Source: Ichthyophthirius multifiliis
Taxonomy: Eukaryota; Ciliophora; Oligohymenophorea; Hymenostomatida
Direction: 5' to 3'
NCBI RefSeq assembly: GCF_000220395.1
Contig: NW_004086776.1
Location: 1-64,000, forward strand
DNA length: 64,000 nt
The first letter of the stretch is position 1. The number at the start of each line of letters is the position of its first letter. The notes under the pieces were generated by a model that was not told where the DNA came from, made no database searches, and was given only the letters and a program-made list of their open reading frames with translations. The position numbers and the translations under genes were made by a program. Shown here in pieces: positions 1-11,589 of the stretch.

Positions 1-1692
1 AATATTTATTTTTATTAATTAAAAATATATAATTTTTTTTTATTTATATAAATTTCTAAACTTGATTTTTTTTAATATTTTATTTTTTGATAATATTATA
101 TTTATAATATTTATATTTTTTTATTTTTAAAATTTTATATTTAATAAAATAACATTTATTAATATTTATATTAATATATATTAATTTAAAAATAATTTAT
201 TTTAAGATTTTTTTTATTTCAATTTAATATTTTAAGTTACAATAAAATAAAAAAATTAAATATATATATATATATATATATTTTAATTTAATTTAATTTA
301 ATTTAATTTAATTTAATTTAATTTTAAATTTGATTTCTATTAAAAAAATCATAAGAATAAAAAATTAATTTCATTCTAAATATGTAAATTTTTATAAATC
401 AAAATATAAAAAAAATTATTGAAATTTTGAAAAAATATAATAAATAACTTACAATAATTTAATTTTTATATAAAATTAATGTTATTATTAATTTAAAATT
501 TAATATATAAAAAAAAACATACTATTTTTAAAAATGAAATAAAAATATAAGGATACACAAAAAATAAGTTTTAAGAATGTCTATTATTGATTTTTTGAAT
601 ATTTTAAATAAAATCTGTATATTCATAGATTATTAAAAGTTTCATTAATAATAAACAATTTTAGTTCGTAAATTTTTAAATCTATAATTAAACTTATAAT
701 TTTTTTATTTATATATACTTCAGAAATTAATAATGTATATAAGTTTTTTTTTTACTTTAAATGTTATTTTTATAAGTTAATTACTTAAAATATATCAAAA
801 AAATATTTACTAATAAATTAATGTATTTCAATTTTTTTTTTTTTTCTTTTTACTGATTATCATTTTTAGATATGGTTTAATTTAAATTTCTTTTTTTATT
901 TTTTTTATATATTTTATTCCATTTTTTATTCCATAAATAATGTATTTTTTATTTTAAAGGAACTAACTTTTCTATTTAATTATTAGTTTTTTTATTATTT
1001 TTTGTATATTTATTATCAATTAGCAAACTATTTTCTATTTAGTATTTAATAAATAAGCAATTTTAATATTCGAAATAGTATTAACAGATTGATAAAAAAA
1101 GAATAAATAAACTTATATAAAATAATCCTCGTTTTTTAATCGTTGTATTATTAATTTAATTATTACTATTATTTTAAACTTTTCTGTTTGTTGGATTTTC
1201 TTTTAATTGCTTATCTAAGTAAATTTACTATTTTAATACTTTTTACATTTATTTTGATATTTTTTTAAAAAAATACAAAACAAAATAAATATTTTTTTAA
1301 GGAAATAAATTATATATAAATTAATACATTGGAATAGATTTTTTTTAAAAAAAAAAGAATAATTAATAAAAAAAAATATTTAAAAGTAAACTATTTTTTC
1401 TAAAATATGTTTATTTAAAATAAAAATAGAAAATAATTCATTTTTTAAAATAATAACTAATTTTTTTTATTCAATATATATTTTTAAATATATATATTAT
1501 TTTCTATATAAATGAATAAAAGATACTTTTTTATTAAAAAAAATATATTTTTCTTAATAAAAATAAAAATTCTTTCAATATTTATTATATATATAATTAA
1601 TTCATAAAATTAATAATAAAAAATTATTTTTTTAAAAAATATAAAGATACTAACTAAATAAAAAATTAAACAATATATTAAAATGAGCAAAT
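1..1692. other. AT-rich spacer, no gene supported
   Basis: I see no conserved protein on either strand. Long frames without TGA occur, but with only one stop codon they carry little weight in DNA this AT-rich. The stretch holds homopolymer runs, a TA run near 260-281 and a tandem pentamer just after it. It lies beyond the 3' end of the minus-strand kinase gene. Confidence 0.5.
284..325. repeat. Tandem AATTT pentamer repeat
   Basis: About eight tandem copies of the unit AATTT follow directly on a TA dinucleotide run. This is a simple microsatellite in a spacer, and nothing suggests a function. Confidence 0.85.
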
Positions 1693-2828
1693 TCATTTGT
1701 TCATGATTAAATGTTTAAATCTATTAGCAGCAACTACACTTAATTGAGCTCTCTTTAATTTATTTTTTTTTTTTAAAAAAAAAAATTAATAATATTAAAA
1801 ATACTCTTAATCTTCTTCTTGCATTATATTATCTTAAAGCTTCTTGAGATTCGGCCAAATGTCTTTTTGATGCTTCTCCTTTAATCCATGGATGATTTAA
1901 GATTTATTCAGGTCCATATCTTTATTTAGGATCTACTTTTAATAAATTTCTAATTAAATCTTTAGCGTTTTCAGAAATATTATCCCATTAAGGAGATGGG
2001 AAACCGAATTCTCCTTTTTTAATTGATTCGAATAATTTATCGTTAGTTTCTTAATAAAAGGGAGGAAATCCACACAATAAAACATACAAAATAACTCCAA
2101 TAGACCAATAATCAACTGAAAATGAATAACCTTTACCTGTTAGAACTTCAGGAGCAATATAAGAAGGTGTTCCACAAGCTGTAGTCATTAATTCATCTGA
2201 AATAACTTTAGCAAGACCAAAATCTGTTATTTTAATTGTTGCGTCTGGATCAGGACTATTATAAAGAAGATTTTCGGGTTTTAAATCCCTGTGTGCTATA
2301 CCCATTTTATTACAATAATTAATGGCATCTACTATTGGCCTAATTACATCAACTGCCTCTTTTTCTGAATATGTCTCTTTTTCTACTATTCTATCAAATA
2401 ATTCACCTCCAGTCATCAATTCCATTACCATGTAAAATTTAGACTTTTCATCGTATACTGCACTACATTTTACAATATTGGGATGGTCAATCTTTTTTTA
2501 TTTTTTTTTCATATTTTTTAAAAAAATTTATTTACGTTTGACATTATATCGCATTCAGTTTCTAATGCCATTTAATCATCATATTCTAATGATACTCTAT
2601 TTTATTATTTATATTTTTTTTATTTTGTCTGTTTTTTTTGTTACTTATCAAATACTTTTATTGCTAATTCTTCATTGTTTGATTTTTTTATTGCTTTGTA
2701 TACAACGGCAAATGATCCTCTATTTTTTTTTTATTATTTAGTGGTTTTTTTATTTTATACTCTCCTAAGATTTTGTCGAATTTATATTCTTCTTTTATGT
2801 TTGATGTTTTATAAAATTCGTTTTCCAT
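1693..2828 (-). CDS. Calmodulin-dependent-type (CAMK) Ser/Thr protein kinase
   Basis: Predicted 316 residues from five exons; introns lie at 2720-2760, 2597-2644, 2492-2535 and 1753-1804, and the spliced length is an exact multiple of three. Seen: glycine loop GEGSFAVVYKA (about residue 23), AIKVFDK with the catalytic lysine, HRDLKPENLLY catalytic loop, DFGLAK, activation segment GTPSYIAPEVL, and a helical tail YNARRRLRRAQLSVVAANR like the regulatory segment of CaMKI/DCLK-type kinases. The tail suggests autoinhibition relieved by Ca2+/calmodulin (inference). There are no EF hands, so it is not a plant-type CDPK. The start is the first ATG before the glycine loop. It is the 3'-most of two minus-strand genes; the K+ channel gene begins upstream. 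Confidence 0.93.
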
Positions 2829-2992
2829 TTTTTTTTTTTTTTTTTAATTATATAAAATTTTATAAATATTAATTTATATTTTTATATTTTATTTTTATAT
2901 GGAAAATTATATAATATAAATAAAAATTAATAATAATATATATTTACAAATAAATATTTATTTATAAATAAAATATTTTTATATAAAAAAAT

Positions 2993-4529
2993 TCATAAAT
3001 CTTCAAATAAAGCCATTTCTAAGGCATCGTTTTTTTTTAATTTAATTTAAGAGTTATTTTTTTATATTCCTTCAAAAAAAAATTATGATTTTATTTATTT
3101 CTTATCCTTTTATAAAGCCAATTCATTAATTTCTTTTGCTAAAGCTGAGACAACATCTTGTATATTTTTACACATATTTTCCATAATTTCAATATTTTCA
3201 GAATGTTCATTAATTTTTTTCTCGAGTAAATCCAAATAACTATTTTATTATTTTTAACTTTAAAGTTTAGTTTATAATTATTATTAAGTTGAAGTTTTGG
3301 ATTTATTATAACTATTTTTTTTGGAACGTGTCAAATAATCATTTTCTAAAATAATTAAAGGTATTTTTTTATTCAAAGCGCTTACGTTTTAGTACTCCTC
3401 TTTTTAAATATCATCATTATTTATAAATAGACTTGAATTATTATTTGAGTTTATTTCCTTTATAGGGACTAAACTTTCCATTTATTAATATTAAGATTCT
3501 AACAAATTTTAATTGTTTTATTGACTATATTATTTAAATAAATACTTTTTTACTGATTTTCTATAAATAATATCCTTCTTATTATTCAGTTTTTTATTGT
3601 TTTTATTTTTAATCATCATTATTTGTATCCATAATTTGATTATTATTTAATTATTAAGATTATTAAATAATTAAATTAGTAAAAGTATTGCCATCATTTT
3701 ACATTGTTGATTACCTTTTTTTAATTATTATTTATTTAAAAGTATTATTTATCTTTTATTAATTCCAAAACTCATCTTAATCATTTAATTAAACGAATTT
3801 TTCAACCTAAACAAGTGCTTTATCAATATGTATTTACCTACTTTTTGACATTGCCCTCATTTCTTGTTTAACCTTTGGAAATTTCTACATTAATTCTTTT
3901 AAATATTCCCTATCTAAAGTCAAAAATTCAGAATCTTCCTAACATCTGACATTAAACTGCCTTAAACATTATTCGAAAATTTCAATTTCTCCAAAATAGG
4001 AGCCCGAAACGAAAGTTTTAAAGGCCATTTCATTATTTCCAATAAGAAAATTAACTCTCCCATCAACTATAAAATAAATAAGATTAGGATAGGAATGCTA
4101 ATAATACACATAGTCTCCTTTATTATATTTCAAAGGTTATAACATGGGTAGTAGATTGGCTAAAAAGACACTGTCTTTGTTCCTTAAAAAAGGTATTTCG
4201 GAAATCATCCCTTTGAACATGTTCATGGCTAAATTTATTTTTAGATTATTAGGAATCGAATCGAAGAATTCCTCTTTTTCGCTATTGCTTAGTAAACATT
4301 TAATGGAATTATATTATAAAGAAGTCCTTATTTTATTCCTTATTTTTAATGGAAGCTTTGATTATTCACAAAACTCATCCATTATATATATTGCTTTGGC
4401 AAGTTTTTATTAACGAGATTCTGAATCAGTCATCATAGAAGATAAAGAACCTACTATAAATGAATATAAACCAGCTCCTAATATCATCCAGAATATTGTG
4501 AATATTTTTTCGACTTTTAATTATATATT

Positions 4530-4611
<82 letters not shown>

Positions 4612-5945
4612 CGGTCATTTTAAGCCGATATGTCACCAAAACCTACTGTGGCTAAAGTTGTTATAGTCCAGTATATAGAAAATAGATATTTTGTTAAATT
4701 TTCTTCGTTTTGGATTCCGAAGGTCTTAATCCAGGTTTTTTCTTGAGTATTATTTTATATTTCGGATAGAAATACCCAAATACAACCTACTATATGTACA
4801 CAAAAAGCCACATTGAATAAAAACTTAAATAAACGAATTGAAATACTTGTCAATTTAAAATAATCTTATATTTTTTAAATTATATTTATTCGATTATACA
4901 CTATTGGAATTCTCAAAATTCTCAGTATATCCGAATAATAGGCTGGATTTAAATACAAAGAAATGCTATTATTTATGAACAATTCGAAAGGAATTATTTA
5001 CAATATATCGATAATAAAAAAACCTTTAAAGTATTTTAAAAAAATTGACTTTCGGGAATCTATTAAAATACCATTTAGGTTATAAAAAGGTCTATTTAGG
5101 ATTAAAATAATATCCAAAAAACATAAAATATCGACTATTTTATCAATTATATAGTGAGTTAAGGAACGCTTTTCTCTAAAAAAGAGAAAATAAGGAGATA
5201 ATATTGTAAAGTTTATAAAAATAAATAGTTGTATGATATTTGTATAAATTAGCAGATGATTTTCTGGATATAAAAGGAATTTTTTTTTCTTTTTACTAGA
5301 TTATATTCCTTACTGTTTTTCTAAAATATCCTAACATCTATCTATGATTTAATCACTAATATTTAAAGCCTGAACGGATGTTCCATATTGTTTTATGTCG
5401 CCAATAAGTTTTTTCATGACAGTAAAAATTAGGAGCTAGTTTTTTACTTTTTCCCATTTTTTTAATACTTTTGGCTTTAATGTTATTTATTTTAGTTTAT
5501 TTTTTTATCGCGAATTTATTGTAGTTCCTACTCTAGTTCTTGACGGTTTTTTAAATTGTTTCTTTTAAAACTTGTAAGTCTCCTATTGTAAATTAATCGT
5601 ATGGATTTATATTTTGGGTACTTGATTATTATCGTATTTTGTCAATACTCTTTTCAATAAAGGTGAAAATAATAGTCCTAGGACACCCTTTTGCTTCTAA
5701 TTAATAATGTTTTCTTCACTTTCTTTTTTTTAGTTATTTTGATTTGGGAGTTGTTAAAATTCGGGAATTTAGTCTAATTATTATTCTTCTATAGAGGGAA
5801 ATTAGAGGGCTTAAGCTCGGAAAGAGTTCTTAGTTTGAGAGAAAAAAGACCTTTTTATGGGCTGGTGGGGAGTGGAATTATTTTAGGAAGAATTCTTTAG
5901 TATTATATTATTGGGAAGTATTATATTATTGGGAAGTTTAGACAT
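2993..5945 (-). CDS. Cyclic-nucleotide-gated K+ channel (CNG/EAG superfamily)
   Basis: Predicted 899 residues; introns at 4514-4612 (AT microsatellite) and 3561-3714 restore an exact reading frame. Seen in order: Q/N-rich N-terminus with a short direct repeat (PNNIIL twice), S1 near residue 230, S2-S3, a weakly charged S4 (ILRILRIPIVYNRI), S5, the selectivity filter TLATVGFGD near residue 430 (the K+-type GFG), S6 (WMILGAGLYSFIVGSL), a C-linker, and a cyclic-nucleotide-binding domain near 568-653 with the phosphate-binding cassette GSYFGEIEIFEQ. A coiled coil follows (LLEKKINEHSENIEIMENM). Known: ciliates carry many such channels in plasma and ciliary membranes, linking cyclic nucleotides to swimming. 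The 3n second intron junction is my best phase-consistent choice. Confidence 0.92.
4538..4609. repeat. (AT)n microsatellite inside a channel intron
   Basis: About 70 nt of alternating AT fills most of the 99-nt intron at 4514-4612, between the selectivity-filter exon and the S6 exon. It is likely prone to length errors. Confidence 0.85.
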
Positions 5946-6163
5946 ACTTGATATTTATATAACTTAACTTATTTTTAATTATAAATTAAAGTTAATAATA
6001 TTTAGTTAATATCTTAAATTTTGTATTAATTAAAATATATCTGTATTTATATTTTTTTAATTATAATTTTTTATATATATATCATTTAAGATTTTTTTTT
6101 TATAAAAAATATATGAGCACGTTAGTTTTAAATGTATTTAAATTAAACTTTTATATATATAAA
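5946..6163. promoter_or_regulatory. Shared divergent upstream region (K+ channel / POT1)
   Basis: Only 218 nt separate the two divergent start codons (5945 on minus, 6164 on plus), so both promoters must lie here or overlap the genes. No specific element is recognisable in the AT-rich sequence. Confidence 0.45.
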
Positions 6164-8020
6164 ATGTAAAATTATTATAATGTAATTATTAAATAGAATT
6201 AGATTTCAACATTAGATGAAATATTTCAAAGTGGATAAAAGCAATGTAATGTTTTAGCTATAATTTTAGATAGTACAAACACTTATTCTACCTCAAATGA
6301 TTTTCTAACTCGTTTAAAAGTTATAGATGATACTTTTAATCATTAATTATGCCAATAATAGAAACATTAATATATAGAAGTATTTATATTTTATAAAAAG
6401 AAGGAAAAAAGTCCAATAGTATATAGTATTGGAGACACAATTTATCTTAAAAGATTTGATGTAAATAAATTTATGTATTTTATATTTTTTTTTTTTTTAA
6501 ATTATTAGTATTCCCCCGCCAAAGATAATAGAGCGCCAAAATTATAAACCAATCATTAAGCTTAATGTTAATATTTTATATATAGTGGAGAAGGAAGTTA
6601 AATATAGGTTTGATAATCATTATTTAAAAAAAATAAAAATATCTTATTTACTTTATTTAGAATATTATAAAGGAAGAAAAAACAAATTAATTATACAAAC
6701 TTAAAATAATTTTTTATAAATTTAAAATAAGAATGAATTTTTTAAGTTTGTTATTTACCTTATAATATTCTAAAGCATTATTATTATTTTTTTAAAAAAA
6801 AAAAAGAATAGTAAAATAATTTAAATATAAAAAAAAAAAAATAGGAAAAAAATATAGAAATAATAAATAGAATTCTAGCCTTAAGAAAGTATTCGTATTA
6901 ATTCTTTTCCAAATAAAGCTGTAAATTTTATATATTATTTTCTTAATTATATGAAAAAAGTAACATAATTGACATGGTTTGGAATAAAATAAAATGAAAG
7001 TAAACAAATTATAAATAGTGATTTTGATTTGATTTTAAGAATTAAGGAAATTAAAAGAATTCCAAATTTATAAGGTAAGGTTGAGCTAATACTAAACGAT
7101 TCAAAAAATAATTTATTTTCAATATTTTTTATTGATAAAGAATTTAAAATAAATTAATTAGTCAAAATAAGAAGTATTAAAGGCTTGTAATCATACATTA
7201 TATATATTAATATATAATTATTTGTTTTTTTATTTATTTTTTTCATAAAAAAGTGAAAGTAATGGTTCTTTAATACCTAATGATTATACGAATGTATTAA
7301 AAATTCCAGCGTATTTTAACGATGATATTAATTTTCATGAAATATATTATGATTTAGATGATTTTTTTAAAAATATGAAATAATTTGAAAAAATAGATAT
7401 TTAGGAAGAAAACAATGAAAAAAGAAAATGTATTTTTTTTTTTTATTTAATGAAATAATAATAAAATTTTAATAAATAATTAGTTTCTGTTTTAAAAAAT
7501 GTGCATAGATAAAATAAAGATTTTAATAAAATAAGCGATTTGATTAAATTCTAAGAAAATATTTAATATTAAGAATGGGAAAATTTCTGTAAAAGATAAT
7601 TCAAAATTAAATGCTATTTAGTATATGTTAATTCTACTAATCTTCTAAATTGTATTTAACATATTGGAAAAAAAAAGGTTATTTAAATCTGCTTTTTTAT
7701 AAAGGATTATTCAATTGAATATTAAAATAAAATTTTAAAAGTAATTATTTTATAAGAAGAAGAAGAAGATAAAGATGTAATATTAATATTAATGTATATA
7801 TATATACATTAATATTTTTTTTTAGGTTTATTTTTAAGATATTATATTATAAAATTTAAATGAATAAAATCTTTCCTAATATTAAAATAATTTTGAAAAG
7901 ATTATTAAAAGAATACTTAATTTTAGTTCTTATGATAATTTACTTGAAATAGTTGTATAACCCTTTATATTTGAAGATAATATTTATTATAGATTAGTTG
8001 ATACTTAATTAATTTAATGA
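6164..8020 (+). CDS. POT1: POT1/TEBP-alpha telomere single-strand binding protein
   Basis: Binds the single-stranded G-rich 3' overhang of chromosome ends through OB folds (family knowledge). Seen: an N-terminal OB-fold segment (CNVLAIILDSTNTYS, VIDDTFN, VYSIGDTIYLKRFD); a second OB segment (SDFDLILRIKEI, LVKIRSIKG) matching the TEBP-alpha order DFDVV..VVRIRSA; and a C-terminal end (RILNFSSYDNLLEIVV, YYRLVDTQLI) that lines up with the end of Oxytricha TEBP-alpha. Introns at 6461-6508 and 6608-6660 are clear. At least three more lie at about 6770-6860, 7195-7260 and 7430-7485, whose edges I could not fix. It starts at the first ATG in frame and stops at TGA 8018-8020. It is divergent from the K+ channel gene. 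Thousands of macronuclear telomeres make this protein essential in ciliates. Confidence 0.82.
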
Positions 8021-8215
8021 TTTTATCATTACATAAATATATATATATATATATATTAATTATAAAAAAAAAAATTTAATTAATGAAATTTAATTTATTT
8101 TTAAATTTTTTTTTTTTACAAAAATTATTTATAATTTTAATTTTTATAAATAAAAAATTAAAATAAATAAATTTATTTAAAAAACTAAATAAAATAAAAA
8201 AAAATAAAAAAAATT

Positions 8216-9710
8216 ATGTTAACCACCATAAAGATTTTAATATTATCATTAGTATTAATAGAATATACCTATTAGCATAATAATTATATATTATTAAAAC
8301 GAAAAAGAGTATATTCATATGGAAGTGATGGAGAGAATTTAATAGATTCAATTTTATATTACAAAGCAACATTTTTTAATAAAGAACAAGGAGATATATA
8401 GACCCATAAAGACATAGGCGTTTTTGATGTTTAATCTGACTAAAACTCCATATTGACATAATATATAAAATTTTTGGGTTATTTATAATTTGAAAATGAT
8501 GATGTTTTAAGTTGTAGTTCATATTAATGCTAAAAAGGTGATAAAATATTAGGAAAAAAAGACTCTTTTGGTTAAAAAGTTATTTTTGAAAGTAAAATAA
8601 AAAAATATAAAATTAATTTTTTATTTTTTTTTAATTATAAAAAATAAATAGATGGATTTTAAGATTCTTATTAACTTTAATTTAAAAATATGAATAAATA
8701 TGAATTTTCGTTTTTTTTCCCTTAAAAATATTCTGAGGAAAATGTAGTTTAATTTATTACTGCGAGTAATGAATTAGCACATTTTTAACTTTCTTTAGCC
8801 CCCTCGAAAAAATAGGATGATAATTTAGTTTATAAATTATTTAATGATAAAAAAATTCCAAAAAAAATGTTCGCTCTTTATACTCATAATTAAATTCATT
8901 AAATTGATTTTGGAAAAGTTGAAGGATATTTTATTAATCCTAAGTCCGATAAGTATGCTTTACCTAATGTTGTCCCTAATGGATGGGGAATTTCTATTTA
9001 AGATATTAAATTTGGAGATAATTCAGTCAAAAATTAAGATGGAAATTCTATTTTAGCCTTATTTGATACTACTTCTAGGTATATTTATGTACCATTGGAT
9101 TAAAACAAATTTATGGAATAATTCTTGCCATGCTTTTAAACTTAAAAATATTAATAATATAGTTATTTATGTCATAAAGATAAGTTCAAATGGGAAGATT
9201 ATAAAGACATACATTTCGAAGTTAAAGATTTTGATGGAAATATTGTCAAATTAACATTAAAACCTAAAAATTATATTATAAAATAAAACGATAATTATGA
9301 ACTTATATTCAAAAATACAATGTAATAAAAAAAAATATATATTTATATTTCGTTAATTTAAAAATTAACATAAAATAAATATATAAAAAAATAATAGAAA
9401 ACCTTAAAATACCAATTGTTTTTATTTCGGAACTTCATTTATCTATGTATATTATTCTGTTTTTGATTTAAATGATAATTCAATTACTTTGTTTGATAAA
9501 TATGAAGTCAATACAGCAAATTAAGGAGTTATTAAAATCAAGACTTGGATTAAAAATCTTATTATTTTTTTGGGTTTATTTATTTTTATTTGTTCGGTTT
9601 TGACTATTATTTTTATCCTTAAAAAAGTTCAAGTACCTGAAGATCCGTATTTTAATTATCCTAAAATACCTGTTTATTAGAAAAATAAATATAAAATTAT
9701 ATATTAATGA
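8216..9710 (+). CDS. Membrane-anchored aspartyl-protease-like (A1 fold) protein
   Basis: Predicted 452 residues; introns at 8592-8651 and 9322-9397 give an exact frame. Seen: a signal peptide (MLTTIKILILSLVLIEYTYQ), a conserved pepsin-fold C-terminal lobe ending in CFYFGTSFIYVYYSVFD, the second catalytic motif region as ALFDTTSRYIYVP, one transmembrane segment (LIIFLGLFIFICSVLTIIFIL) and a short cytosolic tail. In the N-terminal lobe, where DTGS is expected, I read GVFDVQSDQNS, so the first catalytic motif is not canonical. The family is large in ciliates and acts in lysosomes, food vacuoles or at the surface. Whether this copy is active is doubtful. Start is the first ATG, directly before the signal peptide. 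Confidence 0.78.
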
Positions 9711-10337
9711 AAATATTTTTTTGTTTTTTTATTTTTTTAAATAGTATTTAATTATTTGTTTTTTTATTTACACGTTATATTATATTTTTTTTGCTAACTT
9801 TTGTGTTTAAAAATATAGGCTATTTACGTTTATTTAATTATAAATATTTAATAATATATATTTCTTAGTTTAGCTTTTTATAGGAAAAAAAAAAAATTAT
9901 TTATCTACAAATTTATTAAATTTTATTCAAAATAAAATAAAATAAAAACTAAAATATTTATTAGTTTTTTCTATTACTAAATATAAAATAAATAGATTAA
10001 AAACTTATTAAAAAATATAATTTTGATATATAAGAACTAAAAAAAATAAAAAATAAAATTAAATATATAATATTTCTTAAAAATCTGAAATAGAAAAATA
10101 AACTAAATAATCCACACTAACAAAATTCTTTAATAAAATATATATATATATATATATATCTATTTTTACCTAAAAATACTACTTTTTTCAAATAAATAAA
10201 AAAAAAAAAACATAAAATTATATATTAAAAATATTAATTATATAAATTAAAAAAAAATATACAAAATATGCTAACTTCTTTCGAACAAAAACTTAAAGAC
10301 TACATGTTAATTTTTATAAACAGATTGATAATGTCGT
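9711..10337. other. AT-rich intergenic region
   Basis: No supported gene. It contains a TA run near 10139-10160 and poly-A/T tracts. An upstream ATG at 10268 opens a short frame (MLTSFEQKLKDYM) that could be a first exon of the next gene, but I found no phase-consistent intron. Confidence 0.45.
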
Positions 10338-11144
10338 ATGATAATAAACAAAAATACAATAAATAACTGTAAAATATTCTAATATTTATTATAATAATTT
10401 CCTTTCAATGAAAATCAACTTGAAAATTTTTGTAAAAAAGTAGCTTTTACATCTAATGTAGAATAATTTAATAAATATATACAAGATAATTCATTTGATA
10501 TTATTTTACAAAACGATAATAACTCTAATTATTAGTAAAATTCTTATTAAGCTTTGAACTCTTACTCAACAACTGTTTGTGATAATTCAAGTGATTTTTA
10601 ATCACCTTAGAATATCTTTCATAAAACAGAAAATAATTGCAACTTTTATCAAACAGAAAGGAAATTTTATAGTATCAAAGATAATTTTGTGGCAAAAAAA
10701 GAGTATTTGAAGGAAAAAAAGGAATAAAATTAACATCTGATCTAAATTTTTTCGCAAAGAAATATACTCTAGAGAGGCGAAAATATAAATTAAAAAAATT
10801 AAATTGATAAGAACATTATGAAATAAAAAAATGAATATTAAACGCCTTTAGAATTAATAAATAAAATAAAATAAAATATAAATGAATTCAAAAACGATAC
10901 TCAAAAATTAGCTTATATGACTGGAACTAATTATGTAACTGAGTCTACTATTAATTGTAAAAATTCGAAAATTTAGAAAACTAAAATCATTGAAAATTAA
11001 AATTATTTATTCAGTAATTAGATTAATATTAACTAAATTCTTAATTAAAATTAAGTTTTTATTAATTAAGCTATATAAGGATTACAAAATCCTGCTTTAT
11101 TAAAAAATATGAGCATTTTTATAAATAATAATAAAAAGAAATGA
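10338..11144 (+). CDS. Q/N-rich protein of unknown function
   Basis: A single open frame of 268 codons with only one TGA, at the end (11142-11144). The protein is rich in Asn, Gln, Ser and Lys, with sensible mixed composition (for example LAYMTGTNYVTESTINC) rather than low-complexity AT noise, so I take it as coding. No transmembrane segment, signal peptide or known motif is visible. I do not recognise it. The start is the first in-frame ATG after a TGA; a spliced upstream exon beginning at 10268 is possible. It is the first of three same-strand Q/N-rich genes. Confidence 0.6.
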
Positions 11145-11589
11145 TTAAATTGTTTTTTTTTTGTTATATATTATATTTTTTGTAAATAAAATTTAATTAT
11201 TAATTTAGGATATTAATATTTTATTTTTAAATAAATTGTTATTATAATACTAATATAATTTTTTATTTATAAATTTATATTTTTTTTTTTTTAATCAGAG
11301 AATATGTTAATTAATAATTATTTTATTTATTATAAATATAAAATCTAAATTTTATTTATTAAATATATTTATTATTTCTTATTAGTTTTATATTATTAAT
11401 TGTATATTATAAAGATTATTAATAAATATATTTAATAGAAACATGAATTAAAAAAAATTACCTATTGCATAATAATATTACGATATAAAATATTTTACTT
11501 TAATTAAATTAATAATAAAAAAAAATAGTTAATATTTTTATATATATAAAAAAAAAATATTCTTGAAATAAAATATAAATAATAAAAAA
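11145..11589. other. AT-rich intergenic region
   Basis: Poly-A/T tracts separate two plus-strand genes. No coding or RNA signal recognised. Confidence 0.5.

Noticed and set aside
1-1600. Long TGA-free frames in the left-hand spacer
   Set aside because: With a single stop codon and extreme AT bias such frames arise by chance; the translations are Lys/Asn/Ile/Phe-only.
5440-5700. Apparent frameshift in the N-terminus of the K+ channel
   Set aside because: A second look found one continuous frame from ATG 5945 with TAA/TAG as Gln; the competing frame ends in TGA.
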